Assembly (NCBI GenBank): GCA_007132865.1
Contig: SLNU01000092.1
Location: forward strand, 1 to 22,221
DNA length: 22,221 bases
Origin: Bacteroidales bacterium
Lineage (GTDB): Bacteria; Bacteroidota; Bacteroidia; Bacteroidales; UBA7960
Reading direction: 5' to 3'
Shown: positions 1 through 8,370 of the stretch, piece by piece
Layout of the letters: every line of letters starts with the position of its first letter
Numbering within the stretch: the first letter of the stretch is position 1
Position numbers and translations under genes: made by a program
The notes under the pieces: generated by a model
What the model saw: the letters and a program-made list of their open reading frames with translations, nothing else
What the model was told of the DNA's origin: nothing
Database searches by the model: none

Positions 1-2123
1 GAGATGTTGTTCAGGATGCTGGCCGTTTCATTCATCTCGACCATGAAGGTGGATTCGCCCGAGGAGATATTGTCGGAGGCGCCCACCCTGGTGAAGATCT
101 TGTCGACCAATCCGATTTTCGCAGAATCAGCGGGGACAAAGCTACCCATTTGCGCCATTAACACGATCAGGGCGGTCTGCCTCAGCAAGGCGGATTTACC
201 TGACATATTCGGCCCTGTGATCATCAGGATTTGCTGCTTCTCCGTATCAAGGAACACATCATTGGCCACATATTCCTCCCCGGGAGGCAGCTGCCTCTCA
301 ATCACCGGATGCCTCCCTCCCTTGATATCCAGGGCATACGTATCATTGATTGTCGGCCTTGTATACTTAAGCCGCCCGGCCACCCCTGCGAAGCAAAGCA
401 GGCAGTCCAGCTTCCCGATGACCGAGGCATTCTGCTGCACCGGCTGCACGAATTCCGCAACGGCCTCCACGAGCGCATTGAAAAGGATCTCCTCCAGCCG
501 CAGAATCTTTTCCTCGGCGCTCAGGATCTTTTCTTCATAGGTCTTCAGCTCCGGGGTAATGTAACGCTCGGCATTGGCCAGGGTCTGCTTCCGGTGCCAG
601 TCTTCCGGTACCTTGTCCTTGTGGGTGTTGGTCACCTCCAGGTAATAGCCAAATACATTGTTGAAAGAAATTTTTATGGAAGGAATGCCCGTGCGTTCGA
701 TTTCCCGGAGCCGCAATTCAGCCAGGTAATCCTTGCCGGAATAGGCGATGCTGCGCAGCTCATCCAATTCTTCAGACACCCCGTCGGCCATCACGTTGCC
801 CTTGGTGATCAGCGCGGATGGTTCGGGCTTGATCTCGCGGGCGATCCGTTCACGGATGGCATCACATGGATCCAGCAGGCGGGCATATTCCCTGAGGGGT
901 TTGGAGTCTGACTCCAGGCACAATTCCCGCAGGGGCCCAATGACATCCAGGGCTTTGCGTATCTGCAGCACCTCCCTGGGGTTTGCCTTCCCCACAGCGA
1001 TTTTCGAGATCAGGCGTTCCAGGTCGCCCACCTGCCCGATCAGGTCTGACAAGAATTCTGCCATATCAGGGTTTTCCAGCAAATAGCCTACCACATCGTG
1101 CCGTTCAGAGATCAGGTCCTTGTCCTTCAGCGGTAAAAGAATCCACCTCCTCAGCATCCGACCGCCCATCGGGGATATCGTTTGGTCAAGCACTTCCAGC
1201 AGGGTGGTGGCGTTGTCATTGACCGAATGGACGATCTCCAGATTTCGAATGGTGAACTTATCCAGCCAGACCGATTTGCGTTCATCGATGCGGGATATCT
1301 TGTTGATATGACTAAGCTGGTCGTGGCGGGTCTCCCCAAGGTAGTGCATCACCGCCCCGGCGGCAATGATCCCCTGGTCCAGAACCTCTATCCCGAACCC
1401 TTTCAGGGAAACCGTCCCGAAGTGCTTAAGCAGCACATCGTCTGCAAAATCCCGGGTAAAAGCCCAGTCATCCAGGGTGGTGGTATGGTACTTACCTGGG
1501 AAGGCCGATTGCAGCACTTTTTGTTGTCCCCTTTGCACCACCACCTCACTGGGACGAAACCCCTGCAACAACTTATCAATGTATTCGGCCCCGCCCTGGT
1601 CGGTCAGGAACTCCCCGGTTGACACATCCAGGAATGCCACCCCGGTCTGTCCGTCAGAAAAATGCACGGCCGCCAGGAAATTGTTCTCCTTGTGATCGAG
1701 GACCTTGTCACTGAAAGCAATTCCCGGGGTAACCAGTTCCGTGACTCCGCGCTTTACGATCGTTTTCGTCTGTTTGGGGTCCTCCAGCTGCTCGCAGATG
1801 GCAACGCGCTGTCCGGCTTTGACCAGTTTGGGCAAATAAGTATCCAAAGCATGGTGAGGGAAACCGGCCAACTCAACAAACGAGGCAGCTCCGTTGGCAC
1901 GGCGGGTCAGGACGATCCCAAGAATGCGGGAAGTCAAAATGGCATCTTCCCCGAAAGTTTCATAGAAGTCCCCCACCCTGAAAAGCAACAAGGCGTCCGG
2001 ATGTTTGGCCTTGATGCCGTAGTACTGCTTCATCAAGGGTGTTTCGACCTGATCTGCTGGTTTCCTGCCCAATGTTTTCTTGTTAGGTGACAAGGAAAAG
2101 GGGCTTGTCGATAAACGATTCAT
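1..2123 (-). CDS. mutS: DNA mismatch repair protein MutS (C-terminus cut by window edge)
   Basis: MutS recognises base mismatches and small loops and starts methyl-independent or methyl-directed repair with MutL. About 707 residues are present. The mismatch-binding motif GDFYETF lies near residues 51-57, with the Phe and Glu that stack on and contact the mispaired base. The clamp and lever region follows, then the ATPase Walker A motif GPNMSGKS near residues 637-644. The frame is open to the window edge at STFMVEMNE, so Walker B and the C-terminal dimerisation helices are missing. I checked the frame at five points and saw no frameshift. The start is uncertain. The ATG at 2123 overlaps the last 41 bases of the upstream phosphofructokinase gene. 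TTG codons lie further in, and an internal ATG sits at MKQYYGIK, but starting there would remove residues normally present before the mismatch-binding domain. The overlap implies cotranscription with the kinase gene. Confidence 0.95.
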   Translation of the reverse strand, partial: MNRLSTSPFSLSPNKKTLGRKPADQVETPLMKQYYGIKAKHPDALLLFRVGDFYETFGEDAILTSRILGIVLTRRANGAASFVELAGFPHHALDTYLPKLVKAGQRVAICEQLEDPKQTKTIVKRGVTELVTPGIAFSDKVLDHKENNFLAAVHFSDGQTGVAFLDVSTGEFLTDQGGAEYIDKLLQGFRPSEVVVQRGQQKVLQSAFPGKYHTTTLDDWAFTRDFADDVLLKHFGTVSLKGFGIEVLDQGIIAAGAVMHYLGETRHDQLSHINKISRIDERKSVWLDKFTIRNLEIVHSVNDNATTLLEVLDQTISPMGGRMLRRWILLPLKDKDLISERHDVVGYLLENPDMAEFLSDLIGQVGDLERLISKIAVGKANPREVLQIRKALDVIGPLRELCLESDSKPLREYARLLDPCDAIRERIAREIKPEPSALITKGNVMADGVSEELDELRSIAYSGKDYLAELRLREIERTGIPSIKISFNNVFGYYLEVTNTHKDKVPEDWHRKQTLANAERYITPELKTYEEKILSAEEKILRLEEILFNALVEAVAEFVQPVQQNASVIGKLDCLLCFAGVAGRLKYTRPTINDTYALDIKGGRHPVIERQLPPGEEYVANDVFLDTEKQQILMITGPNMSGKSALLRQTALIVLMAQMGSFVPADSAKIGLVDKIFTRVGASDNISSGESTFMVEMNETASILNNI

Positions 2124-3276
2124 ACACCGGCCTCAGCCGGTCAATATTGTAATGTTTCTCCAAGTCGATCAGCTTCTTTGTGCTGCTGATGATGTCTACC
2201 GGAATGTTGTCATACCGGCCGTTCTTCAGGATCACCAGCCTGCCGTGTATTCCTTTCAGAATAAGGTCGAGGGCCAGGTTTCCATAGGCCATGGGCACAA
2301 TGCTGTCGATGGCATCCGGATCCCCTGAACGCACCAGGTAGCCCAGGTGCTGGTTGATGGTCTCCACCCTTTTGCCGTTGTTGTACGCCGGACTCAATTC
2401 CTTGATCTTGGCGGATACGGCATCGCCTATCCCACCCAGCTTGGCATGGCCGTACATATCCGTTTCCGCATTGGTAAACATCATGTCCACCCCCTCAAAG
2501 GTCGCCCCTTCCGAGACCAGGACCACGGAGTACTTGCTCGGATTCTGCGCACGGTCCTCCACCAGCAGCTCAGTGAGCCGGTCCACCGAAAACTTGAACT
2601 CAGGGATTACGCAGCGGTTTGCAGCCCCGGCCATGGTCGGCAAAAGCGCGGTGAAGCCCGCATAGCGGCCGAAAACCTCCATCACCAGGATGCGCTCATG
2701 GGAACCCGCCGAGGTGCGCAGCAGATTGGTCATATGGATGGTGCGGGTAATGCAGGTGCTGAAACCGATGCAATAGTCCGTACCCGGAACATCATTGTCC
2801 ATCGTTTTCGGGATCGCAACAACCTTGACCCCCTCCTGGTACATCCTCACCCCGTAACTTAGGGTGTCGTCGCCCCCTATGGGGATCAAAAAGTCGATAC
2901 CTAGAAAACCAATGTTCTTCAACACCTCGGGGGTGAGATCATTGATTTCTGCATTGTATTCTTCCTTCAAATGCTCCGGGACATGCCTGGCCGGGACATG
3001 GCTTGGCCGGGTACGTGAGGTGTGCAGGAAAGTGCCCCCGGTGCGGCCGGCCTTGTTTACAATATCCTCTGTCAGCTCCGTGTAATTCAATCTGTTGTCA
3101 AACTGCTCGTCACGGATGAGCTCCATTAGTCCGGCCCAGCCACGTCGCAGCCCCAATACACGGTAACCCTCTCTCAATGCGCGGATGGTGATCGCACGAA
3201 TGGCCGGATTCAGTCCCGGCACATCGCCACCACCCGTTAAAATCCCAATTGTTCCCTTGACCTTTTTGTTGTTCAT
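2083..3276 (-). CDS. 6-phosphofructokinase, pyrophosphate-dependent type by key residues
   Basis: This enzyme phosphorylates fructose 6-phosphate to fructose 1,6-bisphosphate in cytosolic glycolysis. The 397-residue protein has the N-terminal [13 protein letters not shown] motif (11-23), then IGGDDTLS (133-140), PKTMDND (156-162, with D160 as the expected catalytic base), MEVFGR (199-204) and PEFKF (225-229). In ATP-dependent bacterial PFK the diagnostic positions are Gly in GGDG and Gly in PGTID. Here they are Asp137 and Lys157, the pair that family knowledge links to pyrophosphate as phosphate donor, which would also make the reaction reversible. It is longer than the roughly 320-residue E. 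coli PfkA and close to the mixed PFK/PFP clade. The start is ATG at 3276; mutS overlaps its 3' end. Donor choice is inferred and has not been shown. Confidence 0.92.
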   Translation of the reverse strand: MNNKKVKGTIGILTGGGDVPGLNPAIRAITIRALREGYRVLGLRRGWAGLMELIRDEQFDNRLNYTELTEDIVNKAGRTGGTFLHTSRTRPSHVPARHVPEHLKEEYNAEINDLTPEVLKNIGFLGIDFLIPIGGDDTLSYGVRMYQEGVKVVAIPKTMDNDVPGTDYCIGFSTCITRTIHMTNLLRTSAGSHERILVMEVFGRYAGFTALLPTMAGAANRCVIPEFKFSVDRLTELLVEDRAQNPSKYSVVLVSEGATFEGVDMMFTNAETDMYGHAKLGGIGDAVSAKIKELSPAYNNGKRVETINQHLGYLVRSGDPDAIDSIVPMAYGNLALDLILKGIHGRLVILKNGRYDNIPVDIISSTKKLIDLEKHYNIDRLRPVYESFIDKPLFLVT

Positions 3277-3437
3277 CTTATAAGTTTGTTAAACATTTAT
3301 GTGCGTGCATTTATCCCCATAAAAATAGGTATTTCCAGCGAAAGCACGGCTCTTTTTCACGAAAACACATGGGTTTTTCAGGAATTATCAGATGATTGCA
3401 GGGCCTGACCCGGCAGGCAAAACCGCGTGGAATTATG

Positions 3438-3445
3438 TAGCTTTG
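3438..3445 (+). promoter_or_regulatory. possible -7 box upstream of the alcohol dehydrogenase gene
   Basis: TAGCTTTG matches the Bacteroidota -7 consensus TAnnTTTG and lies 37 bases before the ATG at 3483. No convincing -33 TTG sits at the usual spacing, so this is weak. It lies in the divergent gap 3277-3482 between the PFK gene and this gene. I see nothing else definite in that gap. Confidence 0.3.
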
Positions 3446-3482
3446 CAATAGAAAGAAAAAATGACTCACAAAACCCTGTCCC

Positions 3483-4628
3483 ATGGAAACCTTCACGATA
3501 TATAACCCGGTAAAACTTCATTTTGGCAGCGGGGTCCTTTCCGGACTCGGCAAGGCTGCCGGTGCTTTTGGCAAGAAAGCCTTGCTGGTGTACGGAAAGG
3601 GTTCGGTTAAGTCCAACGGCGCATACGACGAGTGCACCGCCGCTTTGCGACAAGCCGGGATTACCCTCTATGAATACGGGGGGATCAAACCCAACCCCGT
3701 CATAGAGGATGTAGACCAGGCCGCGGCACTGGGCAGGGAGAAGGAGGTCGATATGGTAATTGCCGTTGGCGGGGGCAGTGTGATCGACAGTGCCAAAGTC
3801 ATATCGATCGCCATTCCGGCCAGCCACTCCGCCTGGGAGTTCATGGAAGGTGTCCGCAAGCCCGCTGCGGGACTGCCCCTGATCGCCATCCTGACCCTGG
3901 CCGCCACGGGAACGGAAATGAATCATTACGCGGTCATACAGCATGATGCCCTGAAAAAGAAGATCGGCTACGGACACAGGCTGATGTTCCCCCACCACAG
4001 TTTTCTGGATCCCGGTTTTACATTGAGTGTACCGGCACATCATACCGCCTATGGGATTGTGGACCTGGTCGCCCACTCCCTGGAGGCCTGGTTCGGGGAA
4101 GGAGAGGCCAGTTTGTCGGACCGTTTTATCCTGGCCATCATACAGGAAGCCATGCAATACGGACCAATGCTGATGAAGGACCTGGAAAACCCCGACCTGA
4201 GGGCGCGCATCATGTATGCCGCAACCTGCGCGCTGAACGGCATGACGACACCGGGCAAGAAATCGCAGGACTGGGGCGTGCACGGGGTCGGACATTGCCT
4301 CAGCGTGCTGTGGGACATCCCTCACGGGGCCTCCCTGTCTATCGCCTACCCGGCCTGGCTGGAGCTGCAGAAAGGCAGGATCCCGGACCGGATAACAGAC
4401 CTGGGCAAATCCCTTTTCGGCACAACGACAACCGCCGGGACGATTGCCGGATTCAAAGACTTCTTTACAGGGCTCAACAGCCCGTTGAGACTTGGTCAGC
4501 TTGGGATCCATCCGACAAAAAAAGAGATGGACGAACTGGTAAAAGTGATGGGGTCCAATGGGGTAGACGGACTGGCACACAAGCTTAGCGGGCAGGATCA
4601 CCGGGCACTCGCGGAGATGATGCTGTAG
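3483..4628 (+). CDS. iron-containing alcohol dehydrogenase (YqhD/BdhA-like)
   Basis: This is a cytosolic NAD(P)H-dependent dehydrogenase of the group III Fe-ADH family, which reduces aldehydes or ketones such as butyraldehyde and reactive short-chain aldehydes. The 381-residue protein has the nucleotide-binding GGGSVIDSAK segment at 96-105. The metal ligands fall at Asp194, His198, His267 and His281, the same numbering as in E. coli YqhD. ATGTEMN (141-147) follows the ATGSEMN-type motif of the family. The butanol-dehydrogenase subgroup is likeliest because of the WDIPHGASLSI segment. The start is ATG at 3483. The gene is transcribed away from the PFK gene and followed 71 bases later by msrA. 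The natural substrate cannot be read from the sequence. A role in aldehyde detoxification beside a stress-repair enzyme is my inference. Confidence 0.9.
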   Translation: METFTIYNPVKLHFGSGVLSGLGKAAGAFGKKALLVYGKGSVKSNGAYDECTAALRQAGITLYEYGGIKPNPVIEDVDQAAALGREKEVDMVIAVGGGSVIDSAKVISIAIPASHSAWEFMEGVRKPAAGLPLIAILTLAATGTEMNHYAVIQHDALKKKIGYGHRLMFPHHSFLDPGFTLSVPAHHTAYGIVDLVAHSLEAWFGEGEASLSDRFILAIIQEAMQYGPMLMKDLENPDLRARIMYAATCALNGMTTPGKKSQDWGVHGVGHCLSVLWDIPHGASLSIAYPAWLELQKGRIPDRITDLGKSLFGTTTTAGTIAGFKDFFTGLNSPLRLGQLGIHPTKKEMDELVKVMGSNGVDGLAHKLSGQDHRALAEMML

Positions 4629-4636
4629 TCCCGGCA

Positions 4637-4679
4637 AACAACGATGGACCCTGCAAACAAATCCGGACCCCTCGTTGTT
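4637..4679 (+). terminator. possible hairpin between the alcohol dehydrogenase gene and msrA
   Basis: AACAACGA (4637-4644) and TCGTTGTT (4672-4679) form a perfect 8-bp inverted repeat with a 27-base loop. It begins 9 bases after the dehydrogenase stop and has no T tract. It could be a weak attenuator or a chance repeat. Confidence 0.25.
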
Positions 4680-4699
4680 GTATATCGAAAAGCAGACCA

Positions 4700-5344
4700 A
4701 TGAAAATATTTATATTATTGTCTGGACTATTGTTTTCTTCCTGCAGCCAGCCCGCTGCCGGTGACCTTCAATCTCAAACCGAACACGATATGAATGCAGC
4801 ATACAGCAAATCCATTGCATGGGCCACATTCGGAAGCGGGTGCTTCTGGTGCAGTGAAGCCATTTTCAATCGGCTCAATGGGGTCTCCGGGGTGAGTCCC
4901 GGTTATGCCGGGGGCAGCACGGAGAACCCGACCTATACGGAGGTGAAAACGGGCAATACCGGACATGCCGAGGTGATCCAGGTGGAATTTGACCCTTCGG
5001 TGATTTCATATCTCCAACTGCTCGAGGTCTTTTTCAAAACCCATGACCCCACGACCCTGAACCGGCAGGGAGCCGATGTGGGCACACAGTACCGCTCCGT
5101 GATTCTTTACCATGACGATGGACAGAAAGCGGTTGCACAAACGGTGAAGGAACGACTGAACGGCGCAGGGATATGGGATGACCCCATCGTAACCGAGATT
5201 AGTCCCCTGAAAACCTTTTACGTAGCAGAGGACTACCACCACAACTATTTTGAGAAAAACCCCAACCAGGGGTATTGCCAGTTTGTGGTCCGGCCCAAGG
5301 TTAAAAAGTTTGAAAAGCAGTTTGAAGAACTGCTGAAGGAGTAG
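4700..5344 (+). CDS. msrA: peptide-methionine (S)-S-oxide reductase MsrA, probable lipoprotein
   Basis: MsrA reduces methionine-S-sulfoxide in oxidised proteins back to methionine, using thioredoxin-type reductant. The 214-residue protein has the catalytic motif GCFWC at 47-51 (Cys48 is the nucleophile and Cys51 a possible second redox cysteine). It also has GYAGG (68-72), GHAEVIQVEFDP (88-99), and the late GYCQFV segment with Cys193, a likely resolving cysteine. The first 18 residues, with a charged start, a hydrophobic run and FSSC at 12-15, look like a lipoprotein signal ending at Cys15. If that is right, this MsrA acts in the periplasm or at the outer membrane and not in the cytosol. The -3 residue Phe is not the commonest in lipoboxes, so processing is uncertain. 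There is no fused MsrB domain. It lies 71 bases after the alcohol dehydrogenase gene. Confidence 0.93.
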   Translation: MKIFILLSGLLFSSCSQPAAGDLQSQTEHDMNAAYSKSIAWATFGSGCFWCSEAIFNRLNGVSGVSPGYAGGSTENPTYTEVKTGNTGHAEVIQVEFDPSVISYLQLLEVFFKTHDPTTLNRQGADVGTQYRSVILYHDDGQKAVAQTVKERLNGAGIWDDPIVTEISPLKTFYVAEDYHHNYFEKNPNQGYCQFVVRPKVKKFEKQFEELLKE

Positions 5345-5361
5345 GGGCGCAAACCCAACAA

Positions 5362-5422
5362 GACCCGGGCGGTATTGCCGAAAGCGATTCCCGTGGTGAT
5401 ACTGGCCTGTATTGCCCGGGTC
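5362..5422. terminator. inverted repeat in the convergent msrA / PF04020 gap
   Basis: GACCCGGGC (5362-5370) and GCCCGGGTC (5414-5422) are perfect 9-bp inverted arms around a 43-base loop. The loop side also carries two direct TATTGCC copies. The element lies between the stops of two genes that face each other, which is where a bidirectional terminator would be expected. The loop is long and T tracts are lacking, so the role is tentative. Confidence 0.35.
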
Positions 5423-5424
5423 AA

Positions 5425-5799
5425 TTAATACTGGCGCGGTGGACTTCCCCCGTGCGGACCGCGCGGCCTGACCGGCTGCTCCAGCAACCAGCTGACCACC
5501 GAAAGGATAATGCTGAAAAGCAGGGCCCACCAAAAGTTGGCTACTTCAAAGCCCCGGACGATGTAGGCGGCCAGCTGGATGATGAAGGCATTGATCACCA
5601 GCAAAAACAGCCCCAGGCTCATCACGGTGACCGGGATGGTCAGGATCACCAGGATGGGTTTCAGCAGCGCATTCAGCAGCGCCAGCACAAAAGCCACCAC
5701 GATGGCCGTAGTAAACGGCTCCACACTTACCCCACCAAGCAGGTAAGCACTGATGAATACGGCAAACGTTGAGATCAGGACCTTGAAGAGAAAGTTCAT
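5425..5799 (-). CDS. small four-helix membrane protein, phage-holin-superfamily-IV-like (PF04020 / YvlD type)
   Basis: This 124-residue protein is almost entirely hydrophobic. Four membrane segments can be drawn at about 4-22, 30-52, 56-79 and 88-107, broken by LLNALLKPILVILTIP in the middle, the hallmark of the PF04020 family. The C-terminal tail RPRGPHGGSPPRQY is short, polar and probably cytosolic. Family members are called holin-like by similarity, but most are chromosomal genes of unknown function found far from prophages. No lysin or other phage gene lies nearby. The start is ATG at 5799, only 12 bases after the waaA stop, so the two are probably cotranscribed and the protein may serve the envelope. 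A true lytic role is not supported. Confidence 0.8.
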   Translation of the reverse strand: MNFLFKVLISTFAVFISAYLLGGVSVEPFTTAIVVAFVLALLNALLKPILVILTIPVTVMSLGLFLLVINAFIIQLAAYIVRGFEVANFWWALLFSIILSVVSWLLEQPVRPRGPHGGSPPRQY

Positions 5800-5811
5800 A
5801 AGCTGGCTTTT

Positions 5812-7062
5812 TTAATCAATGAATTTTTGCAGGGACGCCATTATCTTCTCGGTACTCCCCTTGTTTTCTTCCACGTAACTGCTGCATACCCGCGATGCCT
5901 GCTGTAGCTTTGCGGGCTCAGAAAGCAGGTTTTGTACCCCTTGCAGGAGGCCTTGCTTGTCAGATACCGGGAATGCGCCTCCCCTCTTCACAAGTTCAAC
6001 CGCCTCGGCGAAACGTTTGTAAATCGGACCAAAAAATACGGGTGCGCCAAAAGTGGCCGCTTCCAGAATGTTGTGGATCCCTTTCCCGAACCCACCACCC
6101 ACGTATGCCAGGGTGGCAAACTGGTAAAGCTGTGAAAGCAGACCGATGCGGTCAACGATCAACACCCGTTTGTCACGGGGGAATGCATCCGCACCCGTGA
6201 GCGAAGAGAACAGAACAGCCGTGTTACCAAATCCCCGGAGCAGGCGATCGATTCCCGGCGCAGTGATCTCGTGCGGGGCAATCAGCATATGCATCCCTAT
6301 ATCTGAATTGCGGAACAGATGCAGAAGCAAGTCTTCATCATCGGGCCAGGTGCTCCCTGCCACCAGCACAGGTATTTTGTCAGACAAATCCTGCAATTGC
6401 GGGAACGCCTGCGGACGCTGGCCAATCAAGGCCACCCGGTCAAAGCGGGTATCCCCGCTGACAGAGACATTCTGAATGCCAATGCCCCTGAGAAGTTCCA
6501 GTGAATCCCTGTTCTGCACAAAGAACCAGGACACCTTCCCCAATTGCCTGCGGGACCACCTTCCGTACCAACGGAAAAAATGCTGCCCGGGGCGAAAGAT
6601 GGCGGAAACCACCACCACCGGAATTTCCCGTTCCTCCATCGCACGTATATAGTTGAACCAGTACTCGTATTTTACAAATATGGCCAGCTGTGGCTTCCAG
6701 ATATCCAGAAAACGACGGGCATTGCCTTTGGTATCCAAAGGAAGATAGTGTATATGATCAGCTCCCTGGTAGTTTTTCCGGACCTCGTAGCCCGATGGGG
6801 AGAAAAAGGTCAGCAATATCCTGTGGCCGGGATGATTCCTCCGAAATGCCTCGATCACCGGCCGCCCCTGCTCAAACTCCCCGAGGGAGGCGCAGTGAAA
6901 CCAAAGCAATGGTCCCGGAGCAGCCCCCCGCTGCTTTGTCATGAGCGCAAGCCAGTCTTTTCTCCCTGCACACCATTGCCTGGCCTTGACAGAAAACAAG
7001 GCAGCCACCCGGATGGAAATGCCAAGAGAGCGGATCAGAAAATGGTACAGAAATCCCGTCAT
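5812..7062 (-). CDS. waaA: 3-deoxy-D-manno-octulosonic acid (Kdo) transferase
   Basis: WaaA (KdtA) moves Kdo from CMP-Kdo to lipid IVA on the inner face of the cytoplasmic membrane, the step that links lipid A to the LPS core. The 416-residue protein is a GT-B fold GT30 enzyme. Its N-terminus has an amphipathic or membrane-anchoring helix (about 1-25). The acceptor-domain motif WFHCASLGEFEQ (54-65) holds the expected catalytic Glu62. Next come YLPLD, KYEYW and GDTRFDR, then the C-terminal donor-domain motifs GSTWPDDE and GGGFGKGIHNILEAA. The length is normal for the family. The start is ATG at 7062, 25 bases after a TATCTTTG box. The gene is divergent from a polysaccharide-precursor run and is followed 12 bases later by the PF04020-type gene. 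The number of Kdo units transferred cannot be told from the sequence. Confidence 0.95.
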   Translation of the reverse strand: MTGFLYHFLIRSLGISIRVAALFSVKARQWCAGRKDWLALMTKQRGAAPGPLLWFHCASLGEFEQGRPVIEAFRRNHPGHRILLTFFSPSGYEVRKNYQGADHIHYLPLDTKGNARRFLDIWKPQLAIFVKYEYWFNYIRAMEEREIPVVVVSAIFRPGQHFFRWYGRWSRRQLGKVSWFFVQNRDSLELLRGIGIQNVSVSGDTRFDRVALIGQRPQAFPQLQDLSDKIPVLVAGSTWPDDEDLLLHLFRNSDIGMHMLIAPHEITAPGIDRLLRGFGNTAVLFSSLTGADAFPRDKRVLIVDRIGLLSQLYQFATLAYVGGGFGKGIHNILEAATFGAPVFFGPIYKRFAEAVELVKRGGAFPVSDKQGLLQGVQNLLSEPAKLQQASRVCSSYVEENKGSTEKIMASLQKFID

Positions 7063-7086
7063 TGTTTAACGCACAGCAGACCACCC

Positions 7087-7094
7087 CAAAGATA
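7087..7094 (-). promoter_or_regulatory. -7 promoter box for waaA
   Basis: On the minus strand this reads TATCTTTG, an exact match to the Bacteroidota -7 consensus TAnnTTTG, 25 bases before the waaA ATG. No clear -33 TTG is seen at the usual spacing. Confidence 0.45.
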
Positions 7095-7153
7095 CATTAA
7101 TAAGCCGGATTCCTGTGGTCGACATTCAGGCAGGGCTGCAATTTATCCAGGCA

Positions 7154-7166
7154 CGGGACTGTCCCG
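7154..7166. promoter_or_regulatory. 13-bp palindrome at the -33 position of the polysaccharide-run promoter
   Basis: CGGGACTGTCCCG is a perfect palindrome around a central T. It ends 13 bases before the TATCTTTG box at 7180, so it covers the place where a -33 element would sit. It is a good candidate operator for a dimeric regulator, but no regulator gene is present to support this. Confidence 0.35.
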
Positions 7167-7179
7167 AGCAAAAACTTTT

Positions 7180-7187
7180 TATCTTTG
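7180..7187 (+). promoter_or_regulatory. -7 promoter box for the polysaccharide-precursor run
   Basis: TATCTTTG matches TAnnTTTG exactly and lies 41 bases before the aminotransferase ATG at 7229. The same 8-mer serves the divergent waaA gene. Confidence 0.45.
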
Positions 7188-7228
7188 TGGCGTTCCAATA
7201 AGATACTGCATAAAAATTCCACTGCTTG

Positions 7229-8359
7229 ATGAGAAAGATCCACATGGTTGACTTAAAAAGTCAATATGAAAAAATTCAGTCTGAAATCGATTCCGCCGTT
7301 CTGGACGTAATACGCTCCACCCAGTATATCAACGGACCGGAGGTCAAACATTTTCAAAAAGACCTGGAGGATTACCTCGGGGTCAGGCATGTCATCCCAT
7401 GCGCAAATGGTACGGATGCCCTGCAGGTGGCGATGATGGCGTTGGACCTGAAGCCCGGTGACGAGGTCATCACCACATCCTTCACCTTTGTGGCCACCGT
7501 GGAGGTCATTGCCTTGCTGGGTCTGACTCCCGTGCTGGTGGATGTACTTCCCGACACTTTCAACATTGATCCGGAGGCGGTCAGAAAGGCCATCACACCG
7601 AAAACCAAGGCAATTGTTCCTGTACACTTATTCGGACAATGTGTCCACATGGAGCCATTAATGGAAATTGCGGAGGAGAAAGGGCTGTTTCTCATTGAAG
7701 ACAACGCCCAGGCAATTGGTGCGGATTATATCTTCCCCGATGGCCGCCGGAAAAAAGCAGGCACCCTTGGACACATTGGCTGCACCTCCTTTTTCCCGTC
7801 CAAAAACCTTGGCTGCTACGGGGATGGAGGAGCCATCTTCACCAATGACGGAGACCTGGCCAGCCGCATGCGGGTAATCGTGAACCATGGCATGGAAGTG
7901 CGGTATTACCATGATTCCGTCGGGGTAAACTCCCGCCTGGACAGCATTCAGGCGGCCATTTTAAGGCTGAAACTGCGCCATTTGGACGAATATGCAGAGG
8001 CACGCAGGAAGACTGCCGCAATCTACGACAAGGCATTTCAGGGACATCCAGGGATTACCACCCCGGCAAGAAGCGAATTCTCCACCCATGTGTTTCATCA
8101 ATACACCTTGAAAACAAAGGGCATTGACCGCTTCAAGCTTCAGGAGTTTTTAAACCAACGGGAGGTCCCCGCAATGGTCTATTACCCGGTCCCGATGCAT
8201 ATGCAGAAGGCCTACCGGGATGCCAGGTACAGGGAGGGCGATTTCCCGGTCAGCGAGGCCCTTAGCCAGGCGGTAATCAGTCTGCCCATGCATACAGAGT
8301 TGGACAATGAACAGCTGGCCCATATTACCGGGGCGGTGTTGGACTTCTTCAAACAATAA
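7229..8359 (+). CDS. DegT/DnrJ/EryC1/StrS sugar aminotransferase (WbpE/WlbC-like)
   Basis: This PLP enzyme transfers an amino group from glutamate to a keto-sugar nucleotide. The 376-residue protein has ANGTDALQVAM (59-69, phosphate binding), EDNAQAIGA (157-165, with Asp158 binding the pyridine nitrogen) and FFPSKNLGCYGDGGA (188-202, with Lys192 as the Schiff-base lysine). The NSRLDSIQAAIL segment is also typical. The next gene is a WbpD-like acetyltransferase, and that pairing is characteristic of UDP-2,3-diacetamido-uronic acid synthesis, where the substrate would be UDP-2-acetamido-3-keto-GlcA. The start is ATG at 7229; a TTG three bases upstream is possible but less likely. It opens the 7229-13252 run. 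The exact sugar is inferred from context, and relatives act at C3 or C4 of other sugars. Confidence 0.9.
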   Translation: MRKIHMVDLKSQYEKIQSEIDSAVLDVIRSTQYINGPEVKHFQKDLEDYLGVRHVIPCANGTDALQVAMMALDLKPGDEVITTSFTFVATVEVIALLGLTPVLVDVLPDTFNIDPEAVRKAITPKTKAIVPVHLFGQCVHMEPLMEIAEEKGLFLIEDNAQAIGADYIFPDGRRKKAGTLGHIGCTSFFPSKNLGCYGDGGAIFTNDGDLASRMRVIVNHGMEVRYYHDSVGVNSRLDSIQAAILRLKLRHLDEYAEARRKTAAIYDKAFQGHPGITTPARSEFSTHVFHQYTLKTKGIDRFKLQEFLNQREVPAMVYYPVPMHMQKAYRDARYREGDFPVSEALSQAVISLPMHTELDNEQLAHITGAVLDFFKQ

Positions 8360-8370
8360 GCCTTCGACAG

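Noticed and set aside
3277..3482. Hidden small gene or RNA in the divergent gap between the PFK and alcohol dehydrogenase genes
   Set aside because: No frame with plausible coding character, no strong hairpin and no tRNA-like fold could be seen; only a weak -7 box was kept.
3378..4700. A 440-codon open frame on the minus strand opposite the alcohol dehydrogenase gene
   Set aside because: It has no recognisable motif and an odd composition rich in Gly, Arg, Gln and His, and it is the exact antisense of a well-supported enzyme with all metal ligands. It is a shadow caused by GC-rich codon use.
5425..5799. Prophage remnant, because of the holin-like protein
   Set aside because: No other phage gene, integrase, lysin or attachment site is seen, and PF04020 proteins are commonly ordinary chromosomal membrane proteins.
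7226..7228. TTG start of the aminotransferase
   Set aside because: It lies directly before an ATG that gives the usual family N-terminus, so the ATG at 7229 is preferred.
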